Below, piece by piece: positions 35,984 through 44,231 of a stretch of 64,000 bases of DNA. Source of the stretch: Nevskiales bacterium (GTDB taxonomy: Bacteria > Pseudomonadota > Gammaproteobacteria > Steroidobacterales > GCA-2729495); assembly GCA_011526045.1 (NCBI GenBank), contig WYBE01000049.1:124001-188000 (forward strand), read 5' to 3'. The position numbers and the translations under genes are program-made. A model generated the notes under the pieces. It did not search any database and was not told where the DNA came from. It worked only from the letters and a program-made list of their open reading frames with translations. How positions within the stretch are numbered: position 1 is the stretch's first letter; every line of letters begins with the position of its first letter.

Positions 35984-36559
35984 TCAAGAAATCCGTTCAC
36001 GTTCCCGTAACCGCGGCCACGCTGCTCGCAGGTACCCGACCATCGACCACAGAGTGATGCCGGCAGCAACGATCAACAGGGCCAGACCGACGTCGTAGAT
36101 CGGCACCCCCAGCACGGGCCGGGTGTACAGCATGCAGCCGAGCCCGATCATCTGCATCGTAGTCTTCGCCTTGCCAATCCCGGACACGGCGACATGGCTG
36201 CGCGCGCCCAGTTCCGCCATCCACTCACGCAGTGCGGAGACGGTTATCTCCCTGCCAATGATGATGGCTGCCACGAGAGCGATTGAGACTCGCGGATCCG
36301 CCTGCAGGATCAGGACCAGGGCAACCGCCACCATGAGCTTGTCGGCGACAGGATCGAGAAATGCACCGAACTGCGATGTCTGGCCGAGTCGGCGAGCCAT
36401 GTAACCGTCCAGCCAGTCTGTAACGCAGGCCAGCGCAAAGATCATGGCGGCCCCGGGGCGACTCCACTCGCCTGGGAGGTAAAAGACGACCACGACTGCC
36501 GGAATCGCTGCGATGCGCAGCCAGGTCAGCATGTTGGCGACGTTGAAGTCCGGATACAT
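35984..36559 (-). CDS. pgsA: CDP-diacylglycerol-glycerol-3-phosphate 3-phosphatidyltransferase
   Basis: A 191-residue polytopic membrane enzyme that makes phosphatidylglycerophosphate, the first committed step to phosphatidylglycerol and cardiolipin. The CDP-alcohol phosphotransferase motif D-G-x2-A-R-x8-G-x3-D-x3-D is seen in TDWLDGYMARR and FGAFLDPVADK. SALREWMAELG is typical of PgsA. The start at 36559 (MYPDFNVANML) fits the family better than an upstream in-frame ATG at 36586. It is followed by the three tRNA genes. Confidence 0.94.
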   Translation of the reverse strand: MYPDFNVANMLTWLRIAAIPAVVVVFYLPGEWSRPGAAMIFALACVTDWLDGYMARRLGQTSQFGAFLDPVADKLMVAVALVLILQADPRVSIALVAAIIIGREITVSALREWMAELGARSHVAVSGIGKAKTTMQMIGLGCMLYTRPVLGVPIYDVGLALLIVAAGITLWSMVGYLRAAWPRLRERERIS

Positions 36560-36603
36560 AAGGCAGGAATGCGACGGGGGTCCCAATCGATCTCAGGCTG
36601 GTT

Positions 36604-36609
36604 ATTCTA
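36604..36609 (-). promoter_or_regulatory. Candidate -10 box (TAGAAT) for pgsA and the tRNA genes
   Basis: TAGAAT on the minus strand, in the short gap between uvrC and pgsA. The start would be near 36597, about 38 bases before pgsA. No good -35 is seen. The same TAGAAT core occurs before aroG, mazG and mnmA. Confidence 0.3.
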
Positions 36610-36635
36610 ACGCCGAGTGGCGTTGCGTTCGTGTT

Positions 36636-38477
36636 TCAGGCCTCCGGTTCGGAAACTGTTCCGTCGTGAAACTGACCGTAGATTCGTTCGGCGAGTTTAC
36701 GACTGATCCCGCTGGCTCGCTCCAGGTCGGCTATGCCTGCACGACTGATGCCCTGCAAACCGCCGAAGTGCTGCAGGAGTTCTTTGCGGCGGCGCGGACC
36801 CAGGCCCGGAATGCCCTCGAGTACCGATCCGACCCTGGCCCTGCCGCGGCGCTGGCGATGGCCAGCAATGGCAAAGCGGTGTGCCTCATCACGCAATTGC
36901 TCGATCAGCCGCTGCGCAGGAGACTCGGATGGCAGAATCAGCGCGCGTGCGCTACCGGGTTTGTACAGGCGCTCATGGCCAGGCCGCCTCCCCGCCCCCT
37001 TCGCCACTGCGACCGCCGGCAGCCCCGGCAGCCCAAGTTCCTCCAGAACCTCTGTTACCCGAGCCAATTGCCCCCGTCCACCATCGACCAATAGCAGGTC
37101 AGCGAGGCGCGCTTCGCCAGCCACGGCGCGCATGTATCGCCGTCGAACCGCCTGGGCAATCGCACCGTAGTCGTCACCGGGCGCGACACCGCGAATATTG
37201 AAACGCCGATACTCGGATTTCTGTGGTCCGGTCGCCTTGAACACGATGCACGCCGCGACCGTCTGGAAACCCTGCGTATGGCTGATATCGAAGCACTCGA
37301 TCCGTTCGGGCGAGTTCTCCAGCCCGAGAGCCTCGCCGAGTTGCCGGAACTGCTCCACCATCGTCACAGCTGCGCAAGCCCGTGCGACTGCTCCCTGCTG
37401 CGCGTTCATGAGGGCCATTTCCAGCCAGCGCCGGCGCGTTCCGCGGATCCGCTGCCGTATCGCGACAGGATGCCTCGCCACGGCGGCAAGGCCCTGCTCC
37501 AGGGCGGTCGCGCCTTCGACCGGCTCGCCGAGGAGGATCTCCCGCGGGGCTGCGTGTTCGAGGTAATGCTGCAACAGGAATGCCCGAAGAATCTCCGGCA
37601 CGCCTGTCGCGGCCGCAACCAGCGGGTGAAAGGTCCGGCAGCCAAGCACACGGCCGCCGCGAATCATCACCAAGGCAATGCAACACTGCCCGTCCTTCTG
37701 TGCCACTGCGATCGCGTCGGTGTCGGCTGTTGCATCCGAGGCGATGATTTGCTGTTCCTGCAGGACACGAATATCGGCAATCTGGTCACGATAGCGGGCT
37801 GCCCGCTCGAACTCCATCGCCTGCGAACAGCGCTCCATGCGCGCGGCCAGCTCGGCCACCACTTCGTCGTCGCGCCCCTCGATGAACCGGATCGCGTCAT
37901 CCACATCACGACGATATTCGTCGGCGTTCACCAGCCTGACGCAGGGGGCCGAACAGCGCCCGATCTGGTGCTGGAGGCATGGTCGGCTGCGATTGGCAAA
38001 GAACGTATCGGTACAGTCACGCACGCGAAACAGTTTTTGAAGCTGCTGCAGCACCTGCCGGACTGCGCCGGCGTTCGGAAACGGCCCGATGAAGCGTCCG
38101 GGCGCGTTGCGCGAGCCGCGGTGAAACTCGAATCGCGGGAAAGGCTGTTCGGTAGACACACGAATATAGGGATAGCTCTTGTCATCCCGGAGTACGACAT
38201 TGAACTTTGGCCGGTGCTGCTTGATCAGGTTGTACTCGAGCAGGAGCGCGTCCTGCTCCGTTGCCGTGACGGTCACCTCGATGCGCGCAAGCGCCGTGAG
38301 CATCACCTGCGTCTTTGCATCCAGCGCCTTTCTCCCGAAGTAGCTGCCGACGCGACGGCGCAGATTGCGAGCCTTGCCGACGTATATCAGGCGGCCTTTC
38401 GCATCGAGCATGCGATAGACGCCCGGGCGGCTCGTAAGCGTTCTGACGAAGTCGCGTACATCGAAATCCGGCGTCAT
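36636..38477 (-). CDS. uvrC: UvrABC system protein C
   Basis: A 613-residue excinuclease subunit that makes both incisions in nucleotide excision repair. It has the GIY-YIG domain (SRPGVYRMLDAKGRLIYVGKARNLRRRV), Cys-rich CLQHQIGRCSAPCV, a UvrB-binding UVR helix near 205-240 and the RNase H-like C domain (FDISHTQG, LLVDGGRGQL). Tandem HhH motifs lie at the end (IPGLGPRRRKELLQHFGGL). The start MTPDFDVRDFV matches the E. coli length and N-terminus, and sits 1 base past the stop of the glycosylase gene. Confidence 0.95.
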   Translation of the reverse strand: MTPDFDVRDFVRTLTSRPGVYRMLDAKGRLIYVGKARNLRRRVGSYFGRKALDAKTQVMLTALARIEVTVTATEQDALLLEYNLIKQHRPKFNVVLRDDKSYPYIRVSTEQPFPRFEFHRGSRNAPGRFIGPFPNAGAVRQVLQQLQKLFRVRDCTDTFFANRSRPCLQHQIGRCSAPCVRLVNADEYRRDVDDAIRFIEGRDDEVVAELAARMERCSQAMEFERAARYRDQIADIRVLQEQQIIASDATADTDAIAVAQKDGQCCIALVMIRGGRVLGCRTFHPLVAAATGVPEILRAFLLQHYLEHAAPREILLGEPVEGATALEQGLAAVARHPVAIRQRIRGTRRRWLEMALMNAQQGAVARACAAVTMVEQFRQLGEALGLENSPERIECFDISHTQGFQTVAACIVFKATGPQKSEYRRFNIRGVAPGDDYGAIAQAVRRRYMRAVAGEARLADLLLVDGGRGQLARVTEVLEELGLPGLPAVAVAKGAGRRPGHERLYKPGSARALILPSESPAQRLIEQLRDEAHRFAIAGHRQRRGRARVGSVLEGIPGLGPRRRKELLQHFGGLQGISRAGIADLERASGISRKLAERIYGQFHDGTVSEPEA

Positions 38478-38478
38478 C

Positions 38479-39150
38479 TCAGGCTGCATCCGGGGCATCG
38501 AGCAGGTTCTGTGCAAGCGCAAACACTTCGTCGAACATTCGCCGGGTCAGTCGGCCGGTCTGGGTGTTGTAACGGCTGCAATGGTAGCTATCCACCAGAC
38601 GCATGCCCCGCGCGATCTCGTGAACCCGGCCGTGTCCGAACGGGTGGCGCGCCAGCCGTTGCCCGACCGCCCGCAGCACCGCTCCGTGTGCAATTCCACC
38701 GAGGGCGAGCACCACCGCACCGTCGGCGAGTGCACTGATCTCCTGGACCAGGTAGCCATTACAGGTTCTGACCTCCGCCGAGGTGGGCTTGTTCTGCGGC
38801 GGAACGCAGCGAACTGCATTGGTGATACGGCATCCGCTCAGGATCAATCCGTCCTGCGCCCCTTCGCTGGTTGGCCGGTCAGCAAAGCCGAATCTGAACA
38901 GCGTCTCGTACAGCAGCACGCCGGCGAAATCCCCGGTGAAAGGCCGCCCCGTAGCATTTGCGCCATGCAGGCCGGGCGCGAGCCCGACAATAAGCAATGA
39001 AGCGCTCGGATCGCCGAAGGACGGCACCGGGCGTGAAAAATAGTTCGGGTACTGCTGGCCGATGTCTTTGAGGAACCTGGCAAGGCGGGCGCATTTGCGA
39101 CAGTCGCTGGTAAATCCGCCGGCGGGTCCGCCTCTCTGCTCAGAATCCAC
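38479..39150 (-). CDS. Family 5 uracil-DNA glycosylase (UDGb)
   Basis: A protein of about 223 residues of the iron-sulfur uracil-DNA glycosylase group. SDCRKC near the N-terminus gives the first cluster Cys residues. GLAPGLHGANATGRPFTGD is the family 5 motif with Ala where other families have Asp or Asn, and RITNAVRCVPPQNKP plus SYHCSRYNTQTGRLT are diagnostic. It removes uracil and other deaminated bases. The GTG start at 39150 limits the overlap with aroG to 11 bases; an ATG at 39198 is the alternative. It is coupled to uvrC downstream. Confidence 0.85.
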   Translation of the reverse strand: MDSEQRGGPAGGFTSDCRKCARLARFLKDIGQQYPNYFSRPVPSFGDPSASLLIVGLAPGLHGANATGRPFTGDFAGVLLYETLFRFGFADRPTSEGAQDGLILSGCRITNAVRCVPPQNKPTSAEVRTCNGYLVQEISALADGAVVLALGGIAHGAVLRAVGQRLARHPFGHGRVHEIARGMRLVDSYHCSRYNTQTGRLTRRMFDEVFALAQNLLDAPDAA

Positions 39151-40498
39151 GACTGCCACGGTCGGCGATCCGCATGGCAACCTCCATGGCCTGCTCATAA
39201 TTCAGGCGTGGGTCGACCTGGCTGCGGTAGGCCCGGTGAAGGTCAGCCTCGCCGAGGCCGCGCGCCCCGCCCACGCATTCGGTTACGTGTTCGCCGGTGA
39301 GTTCGAGGTGCACGCCGCCGAGATGGGTGCCATTTTCCTGGTGAATGCGGAATGCCTCCTCGAGCTCCCTCAGGATGCGATCGAATCGCCGCGTCTTGAT
39401 GCCGGATTTCAGGACTTCGGTGTTACCGTGCATGGGGTCGCACATCCAGAGCACCGTCGCACCTTCCGCCTTGACGACACCGATGAACTCCTGAAGTTTG
39501 CCTTCGATACGGTCGGCTCCAAGTCGGTGAATCAGTGTCAATCGACCCGGCTGGTTGTCCGGATTCAGCTTCCGGAGCAACTCGATCAGGGTATGGGCCG
39601 TCGTGGATGGGCCGATTTTCACACCCAGCGGATTCGCGATGCCGCGGAAGTACTCGACGTGTGCGCCGTCCGGAACTGCCGTACGGGCACCAATCCACGG
39701 GCAATGTGTCGTCAGGTTGTACCAGGCGCCCCGGTGCGGCAGGAGGCGTGTCTGCGCCTGTTCGTAGTAGAGGTTCAATCCCTCATGGGACGTGTAGAAA
39801 TCGACACGTCGGGCCTCATGGATCTTGTTGCCGGTGATCGACTCGAAGAAGTCGAGTCCATCCGCTACACGCCGAACCATCTCGTGGTAGCGATCGGCCA
39901 TGGGCGAATGGCGCACGAAAGCCAGATCCCAGTTCTCCGGGTGATGCAGGTCAGCGAACCCGCCATCGATCAGCGAACGAACAAAGTTGAGAGTGAGGGC
40001 GGCCCGCTCATAGCCCCGGAGCATCAACTCCGGCTCAGGTTCCCGATCGGTCGCAGTGAACGAGTTGCGGTTGACGAGATCGCCCCGGTAGCTCGGCAGC
40101 GAGACGCCTTCACGGGTCTCGATATCATCACTGCGCGGCTTGGCGTATTGGCCGGCCATGCGTCCGAGTCGCACGACTGGTCGCTTCAGCCCGGCCACGA
40201 TGACCACGCTCATCTGCAGCAGGATCTTGAGTTTCTGCACTATGTTCTCGGACGTGCAGTCCTCGAATGTCTCGGCACAATCGCCGCCCTGCAGGACAAA
40301 GGCCCGGCCTTGCTGGGCGGCAGCGATTTTCCCCCGCAACGCTTCGACCTCCCAGCTGGTCACGATGGGCGGAAGCCGTCCGAGGCGTGCAATGACGTCG
40401 TTCAGACGATGCGGGTCGTGATAGCGTGGCAGCTGGCTCGCCGGTTTTGCCTGCCAGCTGTCCGGCGTCCAGGGGCTGGAAGGGATTTCTGTGGTCAT
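39140..40498 (-). CDS. aroG: Class II 3-deoxy-7-phosphoheptulonate synthase
   Basis: A 452-residue plant/Mycobacterium-type (class II) DAHP synthase, the entry enzyme of aromatic amino acid synthesis from PEP and erythrose-4-phosphate. It shows FVLQGGDCAETFEDC (metal Cys), RGDLVNRNSF, HEGLNLYYEQAQTR, the WMCDPMHGNTE metal-binding site and GGVHLELTGEHVTEC. Length is normal. The gene symbol is generic; class II enzymes are also called aroH or aroF. It heads a minus-strand run into the glycosylase and uvrC. Confidence 0.92.
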   Translation of the reverse strand: MTTEIPSSPWTPDSWQAKPASQLPRYHDPHRLNDVIARLGRLPPIVTSWEVEALRGKIAAAQQGRAFVLQGGDCAETFEDCTSENIVQKLKILLQMSVVIVAGLKRPVVRLGRMAGQYAKPRSDDIETREGVSLPSYRGDLVNRNSFTATDREPEPELMLRGYERAALTLNFVRSLIDGGFADLHHPENWDLAFVRHSPMADRYHEMVRRVADGLDFFESITGNKIHEARRVDFYTSHEGLNLYYEQAQTRLLPHRGAWYNLTTHCPWIGARTAVPDGAHVEYFRGIANPLGVKIGPSTTAHTLIELLRKLNPDNQPGRLTLIHRLGADRIEGKLQEFIGVVKAEGATVLWMCDPMHGNTEVLKSGIKTRRFDRILRELEEAFRIHQENGTHLGGVHLELTGEHVTECVGGARGLGEADLHRAYRSQVDPRLNYEQAMEVAMRIADRGSRGF

Positions 40499-40508
40499 GG
40501 TGCGCGTT

Positions 40509-40514
40509 ATTCTA
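40509..40514 (-). promoter_or_regulatory. Candidate -10 box (TAGAAT) for aroG
   Basis: TAGAAT on the minus strand, 10 bases before the aroG ATG. Transcription would begin 4-6 bases before the start codon, leaving almost no leader. No good -35 is seen. Confidence 0.3.
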
Positions 40515-40566
40515 GCGTCTGATACGGTGATCGGACGCTTCTGTCCGGTAATGCGGGCGGGACAAC

Positions 40567-41988
40567 ATGTGGCCGATTGAGGCAAGATCTTTCTGGTTGC
40601 GGTGGCCGGTGGCATTGCTGTGCCTCGGACCGACGCTTCTGGCGGCCGATGAATCCGCCCGAACTCCCCCGCCACCGGCACCCGGCATTGCCGTTCAGCT
40701 GGAGATTCGTGGAGCGATCGGTCCCGCCACCAGCGACTACGTGCAGCGCGGACTGAAGCAGGCGCAGGAGGCAGGCGCCCGCCTGGTCATCCTCGAAATG
40801 GATACGCCGGGCGGCCTCGATGCAGCGACGCGCGACATCAACAAGGCGATCATTGCGTCAGCGGTTCCGGTCGCGGCTTTTGTCTCTCCAGCGGGTTCGC
40901 GCGCCGCAAGTGCCGGTACCTATATTCTTTACGCCAGTCACATCGCCGCCATGGCACCGGCGACCAATCTGGGGGCGGCCACCCCGGTGCCGATCGGCGG
41001 TGGCGAAACGCAACCCGCACCGCCACCGACACATGAGCCCCCGATCGCCGGCAAGGACCAGCATGCGCCGACGGAACCATCACCGGACCCTGGCGGAAGC
41101 GCCATGGAACGCAAGACGGTGAATGACGCGTCCGCCTACATTCGCGGACTGGCCGAAATCCGGGGTCGCAATGCCGACTGGGCGGAAAGCGCCGTCCGTG
41201 CGGCGGTCAGCCTCACGGCAAACGAAGCGGTCAGCAGAAATGTCGTCGATTTCATTGCTGCCGACGTACCCGCGCTGCTCGCGACCGCAGATGGGCGTAC
41301 TGTTCGGGTGCAGAACCACGAGGTGAAGCTTGCCACCGCAGGGCTCGTGGTCGAGCGTTATGAGCCAGACTGGCGGACGAACCTGCTGGCGACCATCACC
41401 AATCCGAACGTGGCTTACTTCCTGCTGCTGATCGGCATCTACGGCCTGATATTCGAGGGCTACAACCCCGGTGCCATCCTGCCAGGAGTCGTGGGCGCAA
41501 TCTCCCTGTTGCTGGCACTTTTTGCCTTCCAGGTGCTGCCGGTCAACTATGCCGGACTCGGCCTGATTCTGCTCGGCGTAATCCTGTTGATTGCTGAAGT
41601 GTTCGTTCCGAGTTTTGGCGCACTCGGCATAGGTGGTGTCGTTGCGTTCGTCGTCGGTTCGATTCTCCTTTTTGACACCGATATTCCCGGGTTTTCCCTG
41701 TCCCGTACGCTGATTGGTGGAGTCGGATTCACGGCAGCCCTGGCACTGCTCGGCATGATTTATCTGCTGATCCGCATGCGGCGCAGCCCGGTGGTCACCG
41801 GTCGCGAAAACATGATTGGCCAGGTCGCGGAAGCGCTGGAAGATTTCGAGTCGCAGGGTGCGGTCTTCGTGCACGGCGAACGCTGGAAGGCGAGAACCAT
41901 GGTTCCTGTCAGGCGGGGCGACCGGGTGCGGATTGCCGGCATCGCGGGGCTCACGCTCGACGTGACGCCAGAGAGAATGTCCGACTAG
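40567..41988 (+). CDS. NfeD-family membrane serine protease
   Basis: A 473-residue protein. A signal peptide (1-27, ALLCLGPTLLAADE) is followed by a ClpP/SppA-like protease domain with DTPGGLDAATRDI and the catalytic Ser in AASAGTYILYASHIAAMAPATN. A Lys in ERKTVNDASAYIRG serves as partner. A Pro-rich insert lies at about 140-175. Four to five transmembrane helices (280-405) and a C-terminal NfeD OB-fold (VTGRENMIGQVAEALEDF) end the protein. Long NfeD proteins pair with slipin genes, as here (next gene), and act on membrane stomatin-like partners. Confidence 0.9.
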   Translation: MWPIEARSFWLRWPVALLCLGPTLLAADESARTPPPPAPGIAVQLEIRGAIGPATSDYVQRGLKQAQEAGARLVILEMDTPGGLDAATRDINKAIIASAVPVAAFVSPAGSRAASAGTYILYASHIAAMAPATNLGAATPVPIGGGETQPAPPPTHEPPIAGKDQHAPTEPSPDPGGSAMERKTVNDASAYIRGLAEIRGRNADWAESAVRAAVSLTANEAVSRNVVDFIAADVPALLATADGRTVRVQNHEVKLATAGLVVERYEPDWRTNLLATITNPNVAYFLLLIGIYGLIFEGYNPGAILPGVVGAISLLLALFAFQVLPVNYAGLGLILLGVILLIAEVFVPSFGALGIGGVVAFVVGSILLFDTDIPGFSLSRTLIGGVGFTAALALLGMIYLLIRMRRSPVVTGRENMIGQVAEALEDFESQGAVFVHGERWKARTMVPVRRGDRVRIAGIAGLTLDVTPERMSD

Positions 41989-42024
41989 CCGCCCAGGCAT
42001 GTCACCACCGGGAGAGAAGTCGAA

Positions 42025-42783
42025 ATGCCCATTCTGATAATGATTGTCGCTGCCGCTTCGCTGATGTTGCTCCTGAGCAGCATCAAGATCCTGAAGGAGT
42101 ACGAACGCGGCGTGACCTTTACTCTTGGACGGTTCACCAGCATCAAGGGACCAGGAGTCATCGTCGTCATACCCGGGCTCCAGCAGATCGTGCGCGTGGA
42201 TCTGCGCGTCATTGTCCTCGACGTACCGAGCCAGGATGTGATTTCCCGCGACAACGTTTCGGTCAAGGTCAATGCGGTGATCTATTTCCGTATCGTCGAC
42301 CCGGAAAAAGCGGTCATACAGGTCGCCAACGTCTTTGAAGCCACCAGCCAACTGGCGCAGACGACTCTGCGCTCCGTGCTCGGCCAGCACGAGCTCGACG
42401 AGATGCTTGCCGAACGCGACAAGATGAACGCCGACATTCAGGAGATTCTCGATCGCCAGACCGACGCCTGGGGCATCAAGGTTTCCAATGTCGAGATCAA
42501 GCATATCGATCTCAACGAGATCATGGTACGCGCCATCGCCGCACAGGCCGAAGCCGAGCGCGCACGGCGCGCCAAGGTCATTCACGCCGAGGGCGAGAAG
42601 CAGGCGTCAGAGATGTTGGCACAGGCGGCGCGAATGCTTGCCTCGGAAAAACAGGCACTGCAATTGCGCTACCTGCAGACCTTGACGGAAATCGCCAAGG
42701 ATCGGACCAATACCATTGTGTTCCCGGTGCCGCTCGATATCGTTGAAGCCCTCATGACGAGGACGGGCCGCAAGGAACCCTGA
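42025..42783 (+). CDS. Slipin (SPFH/stomatin-family protein)
   Basis: A 252-residue protein. One N-terminal membrane helix (2-22) is followed by the SPFH domain: KILKEYERGVTFTLGRF, GPGVIVVIPGLQ, VDLRVIVLDVPSQDVISRDN and VKVNAVIYFRI. A coiled-coil helix, AIAAQAEAERARRAKVIHAEGEKQAS, lies near 180-215. It is the usual partner of NfeD and likely organises membrane microdomains. It lies 36 bases after nfeD with a GGGAGAGAAG ribosome-binding site. Confidence 0.92.
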   Translation: MPILIMIVAAASLMLLLSSIKILKEYERGVTFTLGRFTSIKGPGVIVVIPGLQQIVRVDLRVIVLDVPSQDVISRDNVSVKVNAVIYFRIVDPEKAVIQVANVFEATSQLAQTTLRSVLGQHELDEMLAERDKMNADIQEILDRQTDAWGIKVSNVEIKHIDLNEIMVRAIAAQAEAERARRAKVIHAEGEKQASEMLAQAARMLASEKQALQLRYLQTLTEIAKDRTNTIVFPVPLDIVEALMTRTGRKEP

Positions 42784-42816
42784 GACAGCACGGGAGTCGC
42801 CGCGCGGACTGAAGCA

Positions 42817-43596
42817 TCAGCCCGCTTTCTTGGCGTCAATCCATAAAGCATCGAGATCCGCCGACGTGAGTTCCTGCCATTTCCGCCCGGAATCGCGAAC
42901 CCGTTGCTCGACCATCCCGAAGCGACGCTCGAACTTTCGATTCGCCAGGCGCAGGGCTTCTTCCGGGTCCAGGTCGAGGTGACGGGCAAGGTTGGCCGTG
43001 GTGAATAGCAGGTCGCCGACCTCTTCCCGCATCCCGGTCGCGTCGCCGGCTTGCGTGCTGGCCTCGAGTTCGGCCATTTCCTCACGAAGCTTAGTCGTCA
43101 CCCCGCGTGCATCGTCCCAGTCGAAACCGACCGCAGCCGCGCGACGGCCGAGCTTGGCCGCGCGGGCAAGCGCTGGTAAAGCTGCCGCTACACCGTCGAG
43201 AACGTGACGGCGACGGGAGGTACCGCTGCGTTCGATGGCCTTGACTGACTCCCAGGCCGTTCGCTGCTCGGCGGCGCTCTCGATGCGCTCATCGCCGAAT
43301 ACATGCGGATGACGCCGCACCAGTTTTCCGACGATGCTCTCGACCACGTCGTCAAAGGTGAACGCACCGCGCTCCTCGGCGAGGCGGGCGTGAAAGACTA
43401 CCTGCAAGAGCAGATCACCGAGTTCGTCTCGAAGATCAGCCAGATTCCCCCGATCGATCGCATCGGCTACCTCGTAGGCCTCCTCGATGGTGTACGGGGC
43501 AATGCTGGTGAAGTCCTGCTCACGATCCCAGGGGCAGCCACGGACTGGATCACGAAGCCGGGACATGACTTCCAGTAATTTATCAATAGTGTTCAT
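42817..43596 (-). CDS. mazG: Nucleoside triphosphate pyrophosphohydrolase MazG
   Basis: A 259-residue protein with two tandem MazG folds. The first has GCPWDREQDFTSIAPYTIEEAYEV and the ExxE-x12-ExxD metal motif in ELGDLLLQVVFHARLAEE. The second has EEMAELE and REEVGDLLFTTANLARHL. It hydrolyses all NTPs to NMP and pyrophosphate. The name match to E. coli MazG is good in length and sequence. No mazEF toxin genes are near. Confidence 0.94.
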   Translation of the reverse strand: MNTIDKLLEVMSRLRDPVRGCPWDREQDFTSIAPYTIEEAYEVADAIDRGNLADLRDELGDLLLQVVFHARLAEERGAFTFDDVVESIVGKLVRRHPHVFGDERIESAAEQRTAWESVKAIERSGTSRRRHVLDGVAAALPALARAAKLGRRAAAVGFDWDDARGVTTKLREEMAELEASTQAGDATGMREEVGDLLFTTANLARHLDLDPEEALRLANRKFERRFGMVEQRVRDSGRKWQELTSADLDALWIDAKKAG

Positions 43597-43606
43597 ATCA
43601 CATTGT

Positions 43607-44215
43607 TTATCCGATTATTCTAGCTAGCGACTGTATGATTGCAGCGGTAGCGCCCCAGATCCGCCGGGATTCGTACCAATACTCGATCACCGGCACCGTG
43701 ATCTCCCCGAGCTGGCGCGAAGCGTGCCTGGCGCTGCCCGGCTCCAGGAAGAAAACCAAAGGTATTTCGAGCACCTCAGCGACCTCGCGGGGATCGGGCC
43801 GCAGCGATGCATTGCCGGACATGAAGCCGACTACCGGGGTAACGGCGTAACCGGTGATCACCGGCTGAGTCGGCAGGTATCCGGCCACCTCGATCAGGTC
43901 AGCGGATACGCCCAGTTCTTCGTGCGTTTCCCGCAAGGCGCATTCCAGAGCGCCCACATCTTCGGCATCGACCCTGCCGCCGGGAAAACTGATCTGACCG
44001 GGATGGACCCGGAGCTGTGCCGTACGCCGGGTCAGAAGCAGCATCAGGTTCGCGTCACGCTCTACGAGCGGCACCAGTACAGCCGCAGGAACCAGCGGTT
44101 GTGAAAAGATCTCGCGAGCCAGCGCCGATGGCAGTTTCGCCCGGGCGTCGCATTCGGCATTCGCCGCTGGCCGCGTATTCCGCAGGCATTCGGTGATTCG
44201 CCCCCTCGTCACCAC
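43607..44215 (-). CDS. CoA-pyrophosphatase-type Nudix hydrolase (NudL-like)
   Basis: A Nudix protein of about 202 residues. ISFPGGRVDAEDVGALECALRETHEELGV is a Nudix box preceded by the CoA-enzyme signature LLTRRTAQLRVHPGQISF. It likely hydrolyses CoA or related acyl-CoAs to 3',5'-ADP and phosphopantetheine. The start is uncertain: GTG at 44215 or 44212 avoids overlap with fumC, while in-frame ATGs lie inside fumC. The stop lies just left of the candidate mazG promoter. Confidence 0.83.
   Translation of the reverse strand: MVTRGRITECLRNTRPAANAECDARAKLPSALAREIFSQPLVPAAVLVPLVERDANLMLLLTRRTAQLRVHPGQISFPGGRVDAEDVGALECALRETHEELGVSADLIEVAGYLPTQPVITGYAVTPVVGFMSGNASLRPDPREVAEVLEIPLVFFLEPGSARHASRQLGEITVPVIEYWYESRRIWGATAAIIQSLARIIG
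43616..43621 (-). promoter_or_regulatory. Candidate -10 box (TAGAAT) for mazG
   Basis: TAGAAT on the minus strand, overlapping the last codons of the Nudix gene. The start would be about 12-14 bases before the mazG ATG. The -35 is weak. Confidence 0.25.
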
Positions 44216-44231
44216 TCCGGCACCGGCGGCA

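Noticed and set aside
37278-38738. A 486-codon plus-strand frame opposite uvrC
   Set aside because: It is a shadow frame; uvrC has complete catalytic motifs on the other strand.
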